Notes: generated by a model not told the origin, from the sequence alone. Shown: positions 11,990 to 22,769, counted from the stretch's first letter. The stretch is 64,000 bases of DNA from Arion vulgaris (GCA_020796225.1 CM036759.1:68452590-68516589); one strand, 5' to 3'. Numbers and translations: made by a program.

Positions 11990-12253
11990 AATGAGAACTA
12001 TGAGAGCCGCGGTAGCGTAGTTGTTAGTGAACTCGCTTCTCACTCGCGTGGAAATTTTCCCGACCGCGACGGCTCTCAGGTCGACCCAGCCTCAACTGGG
12101 TACCAGACATGCTCTGGGAAAGTAAAGGCGGCCGGCGTGATGCTGACCACATCACCCATCGTGTGCCGAGGGTCAATGAAAAATACAGGCCTAACACTAT
12201 ATTGACATATAAACCACGAGATATGAAAGGGTTCCTTTAATGAGAATTATGAG
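11990..12253 (+). mobile_element. tRNA-derived SINE with 15-bp target-site duplication
   Basis: The body (12005-12238) starts with a tRNA-like head, GCGGTAGCGTAGTTGTTAGTG (A-box-like), with a B-box-like AGGTCGACCCAG about 60 bp later, followed by a body containing GTGATGCTGACCACATCACC. It is flanked by AATGAGAACTATGAG (11990-12004) and AATGAGAATTATGAG (12239-12253). Removing the insert restores colinearity with the LINE copy at 57.6 kb, so the boundaries are well supported. Confidence 0.85.
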
Positions 12254-12479
12254 TAGACATACTCTTCGACATCTGGTGGGAAATGGGGAGGGGGACTGAG
12301 CACGTTGTACAAACAGAACTGAATGCCCCAGGTGAAGAATAAGGAATGTGTTTGATTAGTGAGCCAAGAGAACCATTAGTATGCATACCTTTCGTCATCT
12401 GACCGGGAAGGCTGGGCACCGATTGGTACACCCGGAGTGCTATGACGTCAGTTCAGTAAACCAGTCACTACCTTTATAG

Positions 12480-12850
12480 ATTGTTACTGGGACTACATGC
12501 GAAGTAAAACAATATGACAACAATGCACCAGTGTCAGTGAGCTGGCACTGATCAAGACACTACCTCACCTCTACATGGTGGCCCTGGAAACAGATTGAGG
12601 CTCAGTAGTCTGGCAAAGTAGGTGACGATCGAAGGATAGCTACTATGCGGTAAGACAGTTGTGTGGGCGCAACCACGAATGCTATGTGATCTGCTTGCAA
12701 TATAGACGAGCAGAATCCCAAAGAGGATACGTCCACACGCGTCTCCTGACCGACGTCCAAAGACACACGATAGTTACAAATGCTGTAAAAATTACCATTA
12801 AACGGAGCAAATATATGGCACAACGAGCTACCGTAAACTCACGGCTTTAG
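12480..12850 (+). repeat. Unclassified interspersed repeat
   Basis: Shares colinear blocks with the reverse complement of 22770-23120: GTCAGTGAGCTGGCACTGA, TAGTCTGGCAAAGTAGGT, and CGTCCACACGCGTCTCCTG. No protein motif was recognised. It could be the 5' region of a LINE or a long SINE. Confidence 0.55.
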
Positions 12851-13670
12851 GTTGCCCGTTCTAGGCAAGACTGTGAAAGTCCGAGGTATTCTGTCTGTGT
12901 CGTATAGACGCAAGGGAAGACTGCAGTTAACTTTGTAATAAACGTCAAGCGCAAGTAAATGAGGTGGCGAAGTTGGCCGAGCGGAAAAATTTAAAGTTGT
13001 GTTTCAAAGCCTAACAAAAGTACCCACGCTGGAAGAACAGGGGTTGGTTATGTTGACCGTGCACGAAACCAATAGTTGCATTCTTGTGTCTGGAAAGGCT
13101 GTCCTTCCCAGGGATAAAACCTGACACTATAGTAGTAGTATGTCGTTCCACTTTTCCACCCCCTAATCCACTCTGCCGGGGCTAGGCTCTAGTCTATGAA
13201 GGAGGCAACCCTACATAAACCTCTGACAGAGTCAATAGATGCGACTGATGCTGGACCCACCAACACATGGACATATTATGACGCTCATCAAGACATGCAC
13301 AGGAAGCACACCCAGTTTAAAAAAAAGCAAAGAGAAGGCTACTCTTTAAGACTCTTGCGGACAATGTTATGAAACACGAGAATATGGACAGGAAGACTCC
13401 ATAACTTTTCCCACCGAGGACGGAAAATGATAGTCCTAACTGGTGGGGAAATGTAGTGGCAGTGGAAATTGCACTTGCGCAACATACAGTTAATGACTAT
13501 GTTCAGATATCTCACACTAAATGGGGCTGTCCCTACGGACCATAACCAGGCAAGAGAGCCCCATACCTTCGAAAGGATCATCAAAGACTACTGATGATGG
13601 CTGCGCATCTGGGAACTGGCATTGAGCATAGTACAACAACCAGTAAAAGCAAAAATAATAATACAATCAG
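12851..13670. other. Unassigned, possibly 5' part of the following LINE
   Basis: A TTGGCCGAGCGG string near 12972 resembles a tRNA A-box, but no complete tRNA folds out by eye. The plus frame near 13210-13320 (SIDATDAGPTNTWTYYD) looks somewhat coding, but no family is recognised. Confidence 0.3.
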
Positions 13671-13679
13671 CGGTATGCA

Positions 13680-14020
13680 GTAGAACAGTGGGGATGTTTT
13701 TAAGAAAAAGCCAGAGCTGCAAAACTTTCTTCACAAAGAAAAGATATATATTCTATGCATTAAGGAAACCCACTTAAACGAAAATTGTAGATTGCTACCA
13801 TAGGCTACAAGACGGACCTGGTCACAAATGTGGAATTATCGCCATACAAATAATATCCCGACTACAAAATCAACAGAACATGTGCGATTCAGAGCATGTC
13901 ACAATCAAACAGCACAAGAAACTGATTTTTGTCAACCTAGACTTCCTCAACGACTCCAACCACTGTCTTCGAGCCCAGCCTGTTTCAATCTTCCAGAGCA
14001 CACTCATTGAAAAAATATGC
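13680..14020 (+). mobile_element. LINE endonuclease (APE-type) fragment
   Basis: Translates to KKPELQNFLHKEKIYILCIK then ETHLNEN. This is the N-terminal strand and catalytic Glu region of the AP-endonuclease-like domain of non-LTR elements (family form ILCIQETHL). Downstream the frame shifts and only scattered similarity remains (SSSPACFNL). It is the only clear endonuclease fragment in the window. Confidence 0.75.
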
Positions 14021-14454
14021 ATTGATAAAAGACTGACTCCAGCTAGACCATCGTTTTAGTTACTGCCATGATTTCCATAGTAAGACTGCTTGAGGTCACA
14101 GTAAAACCACCACTGTCTTCTTTCACAACATCCTCTCTGACTTGACCAGCTCATGAGCTCCACACTCCACAAATGTTGAATCACTGACCCATCTTGTGTG
14201 GATGATTACATTGTCCTCAGACGTTTCTCGAGTATGAATGGGCAGACTATGACATAGTTTGAGGGACATAATAAAGAGTAGATTTAACAAACGAATCACA
14301 GGTACCATAAACAAAAAGCGGTCATACCCTCAGTGCCGGATTAGCTATATAGCAGAAGTAGCAAATGCTACGGGCCCCGCGTTTCTAGAGGCACCGCACA
14401 TTCATTTTTTAATGTCGTGCATGATGGTGCTGAATCCAAAGAAATCAAATGCAA

Positions 14455-14755
14455 TTTTGAATACTGAATGTAATTTGCTTAGAGAAATTGGTTTGTCTTG
14501 TCTTCTTCTTCTTTGCGTTCGTTCTTTACGATCAATTTTAATCACTCTTTGTGATATGTGTGATCTTTGCCAAGAACTTGTATACGTTGCACATTGGTTT
14601 GGTAGACCCCTAAACGCATACACGTTTAGAATATGTGCATCTGATTTCAGCCAAACCTCCTTAGTCGCCTCTTACGACAGGAGTGGCAGGTAACAGTGGT
14701 TCTATTATTTACACCCCAAATTTGGGCCCCGGTAACCACTCGGGCGATTTGTCTT
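14455..14755 (-). mobile_element. tRNA-derived SINE, family 2 (nested in hAT-like element)
   Basis: On the minus strand: GCCCGAGTGGTTACCGG (A-box-like head), CCCAAATTTGGGGTGTAAAT, CTGTCGTAAGAGGCGACT-type core, AAGGAGGTTTGGCTGAAATC, then a tail with TTGGCAAAGATC and AAGAACGAACGCAAAGAA. The same order occurs at 21.7 kb (plus) and 41.7 kb (minus). Confidence 0.75.
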
Positions 14756-14764
14756 GTGGTTAGT

Positions 14765-16545
14765 GTTATCTTAACTGACGTCGTTGCACTCCGGACAGAC
14801 TCATAGGTGCTCAGTCTCCCCCGACAGATATCGATGAGTATGCATATTGATGGTTCCCGTGGCTCGCTGATTAAACACACCCCTCACTCTGCCTCTCAGG
14901 CATCCAGTTCGACTTGAACAACGGATAACTCCAAACTGTCTAAATCGCTTGATCGATTCAACATCGATTTTAGTGTCCTCATCCAACAGACAGTTGCGAA
15001 GAGACCGAAGAATATCCCCTTATCCATTTTCAACTCCCCAACAATCGATACTGTTGATGCAAGTATGTCCGCTCTCTCATTATCGTAAACATCCGCATGC
15101 CCAGGACAGTATATCCACGTAAGCCGCTGGAGGTTAAAAACTTATATAGACGACATCCACTCATACCGAAACCTGCCCTTCTGAATCTTGTGAAGCATCG
15201 ACTGAGAGTCAGATACAACAACGGCCCCAGTAAATGAAGTCCCAGAGATCCAATGGAGGGCAGCAGTAACGGCCTCAACCGCCATCCTCATACTAGAAGT
15301 AGTTGTCCTGTATGCCCCACTTCGCTCTGCAACAACCCTACCATGCGCATTAGCCAAGAAACCCCAGCCGGACTTCTCACCACGTTGAACCGACCCATCG
15401 GTATATACAACAACATCTTCATCCCTTGCAGTATTTTCTATCAGCTGCTTAACTGCTAGATCAGCCTGCATGTTGCCCCAATCTCTACATTCTCTTCCAA
15501 GAGTAATAATAACGTTGAGATAGTTGGTCATGCTACCATCTGTTGGGATCCATTCTTTCCCTTTTGGTAGGGTCGCAATCGTAGTCACCTGGCCAATTGT
15601 TCTCTCAGCCTGGGCCATCCACGACATGCCACGCTTGATTCTCGTACCCTTAACATCATTAGTGTTCTTGTGCAGTGGATGTCTCTTATCCGCAGTAACC
15701 CGCATATATGCTGTGGTTTGGGCGATTGCATGACGGGAGCGTAGTGACAGAAGGAGAAGCATATAATCTTATCTTCACAATGGGGGTATCTCTAGTGCAG
15801 CCCAGGACTATACGCATACCTTCATTCTGAACCCGCTCGAGTCGTTCACATTGTGATCTTGATATTGTAAGAATTCCGAGTCTGTAATTTACCACTGACA
15901 TAACCAGTCGATCGAACAAAAGGGCAAGTAGTCTCTGCTCAATGTGTGCGGCCACCACAACTTTGAGAGCCGCAAGACCACGCTTGCACCGTTGTATCGT
16001 CTGTTCAATATGGTGTTTGAAAGATAGATTACGATCAAAGGTTATTCCAAGATAGCGCAGCCTGTCTCTGCGCTCGATTGTATGTTCATCAAGATTACAC
16101 GGGGTAGGTCAGCCGACTATGTGATTATTCAACGAGCACCACAACATACACGCTTTTTCAGGATTGACCTGAGAGCGAGACTCTCTACACCAACCCGAGA
16201 TGGTATGCAATGTTTTCTGAATGTCGTCAACCATCTCTCGTCTATCTGACCCAGTCCTATATATTAAGATATCATCTGCAAATGTCAATGTCCGACCCAA
16301 TCCGGCTGAATTTTAGCTACATTTGCTTGTAAATATTAAACAACACGGGTGATAGAGGAGAACCCTGGGGTAATCCGGGCATATACGTGCAGGATCCGAT
16401 GTCCATGTTCCTAAACGTAGTGCAACGGTTCTCTCCATTAAAGAAGCAGCTATCCAGTTCACCAGCCAAGGATTAACTTCACATTTAATCAAAGAGCGCA
16501 CCATTATTGAAAAATTCACCTTGTTATAAGCATCCATTTGTCTTG
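14765..16545 (-). mobile_element. RNase H-bearing LINE (family E), most complete copy
   Basis: Minus-strand order, from 16545 down. RT fingers/palm: DAYNKVNFSIMVRSLIKCEV, with a frameshift in the GLPQGSPLSP-type motif near 16380. TFADDILIYRTGS with catalytic DD at about 16275. The thumb: NYRLGILTISRSQCERLERV. RNase H: VYTDGSVQRGEKSGWGFLA, RTTTSSMRMAVEAVTAALHW and VVSDSQSMLHKIQKGR at 15142-15762. Last, a frameshifted WIYCPGHADVYDNERADILA segment and a Cys-containing tail. This RT-then-RNase H order is that of the I/R1-like LINE groups. Three other copies are in the window (11.2, 32.5 and 57.5 kb). Confidence 0.9.
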
Positions 16546-16676
16546 TGATCGATATTAAATCCTGAAAAGTTTATTTGTAAAAGTTGTGTTTTATTTTATT
16601 ATCATACAAAACCTAGTGCCTCTTGTTAACATTTGCTACAAGCCCCGCGCTGGCTTAATCCGGCACTGCATACCTT

Positions 16677-17179
16677 TCATCACATTCTGTGGGAGACTGA
16701 TCTTATGTTTGCCGCTAGTGCAATGAAGTCAGGTCAATGATGAATAACCAAATATCAATAAGCTATATAAATTGCGACACTTCAAATCAACGTCTATCAC
16801 TAAGGAATCAAGAGTAACAATTCTTGGCTGGGATATAATGTTTTTCTTTTGATGGTCGTCATTGGACATTGGTAAAAGTATATTATATAAGTGTTGTATT
16901 AGTATTTTAGATACATGACTTCGTGTTGTGGTTTTATTAGATCATATATATAATAATTCACCGAACCTCTAGTCTATTCACTAATTGTCCTATTGTGCAC
17001 AACTTAACAAACAACAGTCTACAGAAGTTAACATTTTCAAAAACTACTCCAGCGCTGAGACAGTGACAGTTGAGTAAATTTGAAAAACACGTTCAGACAT
17101 GACATTTGAAAATGTGCGTTTGAAAATTATTTGATTAATTCTTTATCTGTTAAGTATAATATCAGCTTAATGACTTGGC
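16677..17179. other. Unassigned AT-rich stretch
   Basis: Nothing recognised beyond unique-looking AT-rich sequence right of the hAT-like element. Confidence 0.4.
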
Positions 17180-17340
17180 CTAATGATACAACACTGGACA
17201 GAAAACTACACGGACCTCTGGTGAGCTACAAAAGACTCACAAGTTTATACAAGAGACAACATATTATTAATTATTAACATTGAAATTGAATATATATAGA
17301 CAATATTTCAAGCGAACGAAAGGAAGGAAAGAAGCTTAAT
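17180..17340 (+). mobile_element. LINE family F 3' end fragment
   Basis: Reads NDTTLDRKLHGPL and continues to the 3' end CAATATTTCAAGCGAACGAA. The same end occurs on the minus strand at 36.54 kb next to TTLDRKLHGLL. Confidence 0.8.
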
Positions 17341-17559
17341 GACTCAATGCATATCTTATTATTAAAAACAAGTATAGATATAATACATTAAATAAGTACG
17401 GTACGGTCGGTACGTTAACTCCGTTTAGTTAATTACTAACAGTGAGTACTGGTACTTGTAATCATAACTCACAGTTAGTGCTGAGTGTCTCAGTACTAAG
17501 TATATCAGGTTTTACATGGTATAATAAATTGAATACTCACATTCAAATGTTCCATATCG

Positions 17560-17775
17560 ACCACTTGTTTACCACTCTTTGTGATTTGTATGTGATCCGA
17601 GCCTAAGAGCGATTGTACTTTGTGCCAGTTATGCACCTACAAGTTGGCAAGCACATCCAATTTCTACTCGTTTTTATTTACTAGGGTAGCTTGCCTAGGC
17701 CCCTACCTCAGTCGCCTCTTACGATGTGCCTTGTAGGTCACAGTGTTACTATTCTTTGCTCCCCTTGTGGACCCG
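17560..17775 (-). mobile_element. SINE family 1
   Basis: Minus-strand copy of the 2.4-kb element. Landmarks on the plus strand are CGACCACTTGTTTACCACTC, TTGTGCCAGTTATGCACC, CAGTCGCCTCTTACGA and TACTATTCTTTGCTCC. Confidence 0.75.
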
Positions 17776-18195
17776 GCAACACACGGCGTATCATAAATAT
17801 TCATTGTATCATTCATTATAGATATGTTAATTTATGGAAACTGGTGAACAGCTCGAATAAACTATAGATTGATGTTGGTTGGTGGTATAAAATATTGTTG
17901 CAAAGTTTGCAAAAATAGTGTAGTTCAGTTTGCTGCACTGTTTTCTCAGGTTGAAAGTTTCTATCAAGAGACATGATGTTGCTGACACAAGCAGACAAAC
18001 GTATCTGCATGCTAAGTCATCAAATGATGGACAGAGTTCAAAATCTTGCATTGGAGTAATGAAAATAATTTTTTCAACATTTTTCTTATAATTTCTTTGT
18101 ACGCCAGACAAGATAATTTCATAGACAATCAGAATTTGCAATCCTCATAAATGTCATTGCAAGAACAAACCCCTTGGAGAGAGGAGCCTGAGCCC

Positions 18196-18197
<2 letters not shown>
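17776..18197. other. Unassigned stretch
   Basis: Two overlapping minus-strand ORFs (17816-18141) have a Cys-rich look but no recognised similarity. I cannot support a gene here. Confidence 0.4.

Positions 18198-18255
<58 letters not shown>
18198..18255. repeat. (AT)n microsatellite, ~29 units
   Basis: An almost pure run of AT dinucleotides, responsible for a spurious Tyr-Ile ORF on the minus strand. Confidence 0.98.
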
Positions 18256-18256
<1 letters not shown>

Positions 18257-18289
18257 AAGGTTGGGTGAAATAAATATTTAACAAGGATG

Positions 18290-18450
18290 AACTGAACAGC
18301 ATGCAACACAGGACAGTCACTCTGTTTCCTGAATGAAGAATGCCCATTGAGTACCAGGAAACAAGACAGCAGACTGATTGACAGGAGGGGGCTGCAGATG
18401 AACAGTGAGATGTACCAGTTAAATATCATCCAAGAAATGAATGATTAAAT
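18290..18450 (+). mobile_element. LINE family F RNase H fragment
   Basis: The frame reads IEYQETRQQTD and EQ-DVPVKYHPRN, equivalent to the CGIPGNETADRLA...QPDVPVTYH segment of the copy at 36.9 kb but heavily mutated. Confidence 0.6.
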
Positions 18451-19309
18451 AAACTAGAAATCTACCAACAAAAGACAACTTCTGGATTCATTGTGCACTT
18501 CAGAAACGGCTACAATCAACTCCTCAGTCACAGGTCAACAAAATTCTAATTTTACAAATCATGTATACAGTGGATGTGTTTGTTTGTACAGGCATCAAAG
18601 TACATGTTTCAAAACTGCCTGAATATGATATACTGAGGCAAACACACTATACCCCCATTGAATTCTTGGTGACAGTGGAAGAAAGTGTTGGGAACATTCA
18701 TAAATGTGTGTGCATGAATATTGTGCGATTGATAAGAGTATCATTAGGCGCAGTGTTCAGCAAGTTAATGCTTCGGGAAGTGTAAAAACAACTGCTTTAT
18801 CTGCTGTAGTCTCTTGTGATCCCCATCTGCTGTAGTCTGAAAATCCTGCGAAGTCAACAACCCAGACGTGTTGCAATGCACTGACACTATTACGGAAACT
18901 TAGTAGAGGAGGAGGGAGAACTAGCTAGAGATTGAGAGTCATTCAGGTTGGTTTTGTTGTGATGAGAAAAGTTTTATAAAGGAGATGCTAGATGAAGAAA
19001 TTTCACAGTGGTTTTCAGATTTTTAGCTTTTACATACATTTATACTTTTTATGCTAAGCCTCAACAGCTCATTGATTATATGATTAGACTTTCTGGGAAA
19101 CCGCAATGCTTGATAGGAGCTTTCTTTGATGGGGATTTTTGGGAGACTTTAGATATCTCATGGAACTCTGGCAATATTGTACAGTTTAAAAGCTAATACC
19201 CTGTTAAATATGTTACTCTTAGCTCTTATTCATTCAGTTAATTTCAAACATAAATCACATATTAATATTTTATACGTATATATATATGTTTGGTTTAATT
19301 ATTTCACAG
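18451..19309. other. Upstream region / 5' intron of the CCSAP-like gene
   Basis: No recognised element. Because the first coding exon starts at an AG acceptor, a 5' UTR exon may lie here or further upstream, but none can be pointed to. Confidence 0.35.
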
Positions 19310-20059
19310 GAAAATAATCCAACTTGACGATGGTAGTTAAGAAATCAGAATACCAGAACCAGTACAAAGCATGTGTAGTCAAGAAAAATCAGGCAGCATA
19401 TCTGGAGAATCTAAACCTAAGACATGAACGTCGGGATAGGGAGTTCTTGCACACTCCTATATGTTGGGAGGAACTTAACGAAGAGGATGAGAAGGTGTCA
19501 TCCGACTGCAGTGAAGATGGGCCGTCTAAACCAAATAAATCTGAACCACAGAAAGAGCCAGAGACAAAGTACCAGTCAGTGGCAGAAATTTTGTCAGATT
19601 CCAGAGAAAAGGCAGAAGCTGTTAGAAAACAGAAACTTGTGGATAGATCCAGTTACGCTATGGGGGAAAATGAGAAAAAACAGTTAAACTACAGTGATGC
19701 ACTCACCAAAGTGCCTGAAGAAGAAGAAAAAGTGCTAACAGAAACAGATGTCCTAAATCAAAAGCCAGAGAAGAAACATCCTTCCAATAAATTAAATACA
19801 TTACACAACTTTCTTGACTATGAAAATAAAAAATTGAACAAGAAGCTTGCCTTGACATATTCTGTAAAACCAGAAGTTGATCCCAAAGTTATTTCTGTAG
19901 ATACAGATCATGATTTGAAAGAGGTAGATAGATCGCTTAATAAAGACGCAAACAGTAAAACAAAGACCAAGCAGAAACGAAACAAGGAACATACAGGACT
20001 TAACAAAATAAGGACATCTTCTCAAGCAAACAACATCTCAGCAAGAATACAGAATGCAG
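19310..20059 (+). CDS. CCSAP: CCSAP-like protein, first coding exon
   Basis: The exon follows the acceptor TTTCACAG (ends 19309). The ATG is at 19330 and the donor GCAG|GTGTGT at 20059/20060, leaving phase 1. It codes for 243 residues. The N-terminus VVKKSEYQNQYK, then RHERRDREFLHTP and an acidic stretch, matches the start of CCSAP (family form VKSEYMKRYQ...LEQAHAPWLWDDW), a microtubule-binding protein of centrioles, cilia and spindles. The middle (residues ~60-240) is Lys/Glu-rich and probably disordered. I chose the ATG at 19330 rather than the TTG two codons earlier. The ORF reads 31 codons into the intron before a stop; those residues are not part of the protein. Identification rests on both ends of the protein and is from memory of the family. 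Confidence 0.75.
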
Positions 20060-20461
20060 GTGTGTATGTATTATTTAGTTGTTTTTATTGTATCATATTA
20101 GCATACACTTTCAACACCAGTCACTACAGTCTGAAATCCATGTTCAATAAATAGACTATAAACATATAATTAGGGCTTTCAGGAGAAAACAATTTCACAA
20201 CATTGGAATCAAACTACAAATCTTATTTCTTTTGGCACCCACTGCCATAGCTCTCAAATAAAAAGCTTTACTATGTTATGTCTTTCAAACAGCATTAACC
20301 TGTTACAACATAGACAAATCTGAACAGTGCTGAAACAAATTTCTGTTGTGAGGTAGACAATTTTCTCCTTGAAACAATTGAAAACTTGTTGAGGTCAATG
20401 CTTTTTTGAAAGAAATAAAAAACTGAAGCTTTTTTTTTTTGAGTGCCAGCTGGTTGTGATC
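20060..20461 (+). other. Intron sequence
   Basis: Start of CCSAP-like intron 1. About 20190-20260 has a possible decayed tRNA-like SINE head (GGAATCAAACTACAA on plus). Nothing else is seen. Confidence 0.4.
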
Positions 20462-21151
20462 TTAACCCTTTGAATTCTGGCCACCTATACCTTAAAATTT
20501 CCTTCCCCGGAGCTCCTGGGCAAAAACAGCCCATATCAGTGTTATATTAAAATACAATAATTTAGCGAACTTAAGTGCTCTATAATGTGTTATTGACTTA
20601 CCCCATCATCTCCTTTATTCCTGCTTATTATCTATTTGCAGAATACTAACTTGACAATTTTTTTTATTTAATATGTATGAGTATTAAATTCCTGTATATG
20701 TAGATTTTTCTTCATATTGAACATATAGCTTGCATATAAATTGATTAAAACAATTCTTCGTTGTCTATATGATAATCTATCTCACTTTCTATATCCTTAT
20801 CAGAATAATCACATTCTAAGCCTAATTCATCTTCAGATTCATTCAAGGGAAGTTCAACAGTTTGCTCTGTTGTTATACTTTTAGAATGACCATTTCCATA
20901 AAATTGAGAACAACTTTTCAACATGAAAATAGTTAACTTTTGTACCTTATCAGTACAAAAAAACCCCACTCAACAGTGTCCGTCATCTCACAAAACTATG
21001 TAGAATCGTGGTTATGTTTGACGTCACATTTGAACACAATTTATTTTAAAATACCGAAAAAATAGTCTCAGACCGGAATATCGGGAGCTCGGTGTATGCA
21101 ATGCTTACAATCAATCCCGAAATATCGGGAGCCCGGGTTCTAAGAGTTAAT
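20462..21151 (-). mobile_element. piggyBac-like non-autonomous element, TTAA-bounded
   Basis: Bounded by TTAA at 20462-20465 and 21148-21151. The left end CCCTTTGAATTCTGGCC and the inverted right end CTCTTAGAACCCGGGCTCC are imperfect inverted repeats of the piggyBac type. On the minus strand at 20745-20969 a 74-residue ORF is acidic (ESEDELGLECDYSDKDIESE), like the N-terminus of piggyBac transposases. The rest of the transposase is missing. It lies in an intron of the CCSAP-like gene. Confidence 0.7.
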
Positions 21152-21154
21152 CAC

Positions 21155-21415
21155 GTGGGTCTGCAAGCACTTTCTCCATGTCGCTCCATCCTGGCCAACT
21201 CGTTTAAGCCCTTCTATGGAATTGAGACATTTCTAGCCTCTCTTAGTGAAGTTCATTTCAGGGTTTTCCTAGGGTATCCTTTCTTGAACCATTTGGCTCC
21301 CATTTCAATGCCTGTGTTGTGATTCTTTGCTAATTTCTTCTCAGAGTTTTTCAAACTTCTCTTTTTTTTAATAACAATTGTTACTAGTGGTTGACCAGCC
21401 ATTTATCTCATTTCA
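21155..21415 (-). mobile_element. LINE family H 3' fragment
   Basis: Shares sequence with 40.9-41.2 kb and 52.67-52.85 kb. In the best copy the minus strand reads RKRGRPKETLKRTLLREAGN, then MEIEQVAQDRAVWRNYLQAL, the typical post-RT tail of a non-LTR element. This copy is frameshifted. Confidence 0.7.
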
Positions 21416-21419
21416 TCAC

Positions 21420-21684
21420 CTCCTAAATTCGTCCCATTTTATGTGCATTATTTTTCGCAGACATCTATTTTAAAATGCATTCAACTTACTTTCTATATCT
21501 TTAGTCATATTCATGTTCCATATTTCATTGAGACTTTTAAAATCTGATGTTGCTTTGACAATTCCTAGCATAATTATATATGTTTGACTTGACAATAATT
21601 TGTGGCTTAAGTACGTGTTGATCAGTCTATCAATGTTTAAAGCAAAGAAGAATGTTGATTTCATTGATATACTTTTATATTAGT
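21420..21684. other. Unassigned intronic sequence
   Basis: No recognised element. The minus-strand ORF of 64 codons has no family resemblance. Confidence 0.4.
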
Positions 21685-21985
21685 TTTGCCTGAGTGGTTA
21701 CCGGAACCCAAATTTGGGGTGTAAAGAATAGAACCTCTGTTACCTGTCATGCATGTCATAAGAGGCGACTAAGGAGGTTTGGCTGAAATCGGATGCATGT
21801 GTCCTAAACATGTTGAAGTCTATGAATTTAGGGGCCTACCAAATCAATGTGCAACGTATACACATTCTTGGCAAAGATCAAACATGTCTCAAAGAGTGAT
21901 TAAAATTGGTCGTAAAGAACGAACACAAAGAAGAGGAGAAGAAGAAATTTGTTTTATTGGGCAAAATATTTCTCGTTATGAAAAA
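21685..21985 (+). mobile_element. SINE family 2
   Basis: Plus-strand copy: GCCTGAGTGGTTACCGGAAC (A-box-like), CCCAAATTTGGGGTGTAAAG, CATAAGAGGCGACTAAGGAG, GGCTGAAATCGGATGCA and a tail to AACGAACACAAAGAAGAGG. The open frame here is SINE sequence, not a gene. Confidence 0.8.
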
Positions 21986-22044
21986 TAAAAATCTGTCATT
22001 TTTTACTCATTAATTTTATTTTTTAATGAGATTCTAAATGTAAA

Positions 22045-22215
22045 TACTTCTTCTTTGAGTTTGTTCTTATCAAACAAGTTAACCACTTATTGTGATCTGT
22101 GGGCTTTGTGCAGGGAATGTTGATACCTTGCGCCTGGTTCATAGGCACCTACACATGTAGGACAGGTGCATCTGACAAATTTCAGCCTAAGGAAATGCTT
22201 GGGTTTGCCTAGTTA
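22045..22215 (-). mobile_element. Diverged SINE (family 1/2-like)
   Basis: Minus-strand tail resembles families 1 and 2 (TTGAGTTTGTTCTTATC, GTTAACCACTTATTGTGA, CATAGGCACCTACACATGTA). More diverged than the other copies. Confidence 0.5.
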
Positions 22216-22384
22216 GTCCCTTACATTTGTTGTTATTTCTTGCATTGAACATCCACGACTCTCTATTGATCACTTTTTAGCCACTCAGTGCAGCATATGT
22301 ATTATCTATGCCAAGGAACAGGTTCATATTTTGCCACTTTTTCAGACTACTGATAAGGAATATTTCAAACTATTTTGGACATGT

Positions 22385-22740
22385 ATCATTTTGCCCTCAC
22401 CAGGCAGTTTCTCTCTCGCGCGCGATCACCGCTTAGACTGATGTACCAGATTTCCAAATAAATTCTGTTATTTTTATTAGGACCAGGCAGTTTGAAGTTT
22501 TCACTCTGTATTTTCTCTTGGAGAAATAAAAACCGTTGAACATAAGACAGAATACTACAACCCAAGGAGACAGTTTTACCAAGTACAAGAACAGGGCTAT
22601 TGATCCTGCACTCCCCACTCCCATATGTTTTGCCCTGGTACAGTTTACTGCAGTCTTCCCTTATGTTGACACAGGACAGAAATATTACATCAGTCATTTA
22701 CAGAGTGCTTCCAAGACTGGGCAATTCTGGTATGACCAAC
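22385..22740 (-). repeat. Unclassified interspersed repeat
   Basis: The reverse complement contains CAGAATTTATTTGGAAATC, GGTACATCAGTCTAAGCGGT and GATCGCGCG. This is colinear with plus-strand 53410-53480 (GAATTTATGGGGAAATC, TACATCGGTCTGGGCGGTGA). No family name can be given. Confidence 0.5.
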
Positions 22741-22769
22741 CAGCGTGACTCTGATATGTAACATGATTA

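Larger units (their letters stand above)
11150..12465 (+). mobile_element. RNase H-bearing LINE fragment (family E), plus strand, interrupted
   Basis: A degraded copy of the element seen more completely at 14.8-16.5 kb. Recognisable parts are GKSAYRATTSSMRMNVE and SDFQLMTQKVQNGR (RNase H core, 11446-11628) and then the C-terminal zinc-knuckle region. A SINE sits inside it (11990-12253). A second tandem piece of the 3' end follows at about 12320-12460. Stops and frameshifts are frequent. Confidence 0.8.
14331..16668. mobile_element. hAT-like DNA transposon remnant with 8-bp TSD, nested inserts
   Basis: The left end CAGTGCCGGATTAGC (14331) and the reverse complement of the right end, CAGTGCCGGATTAAGC (to 16668), form terminal inverted repeats. 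Both continue with GTAGCAAATG and GCCCCGCG-type similarity in shuffled order. The flanks are CATACCCT (14323-14330) and CATACCTT (16669-16676), a 7/8 match and the 8-bp duplication expected for hAT. Most of the interior is a SINE and a LINE, so the original element was short and non-autonomous. No transposase is seen. Confidence 0.8.

Noticed and set aside
12960..13030. tRNA gene suggested by TTGGCCGAGCGG
   Set aside because: No matching acceptor stem, anticodon arm or B-box could be found by eye.
14259..14693. 144-codon plus ORF
   Set aside because: Spans the hAT-like end and an antisense SINE; the sequence is explained by those elements.
15253..15733. Plus-strand ORFs inside the 14.8-16.5 kb LINE
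   Set aside because: Antisense to the RNase H domain, which has clear catalytic motifs on minus.
18154..18429. 91-codon minus ORF with a Tyr-Ile run
   Set aside because: Produced by the (AT)n tract and LINE scraps.
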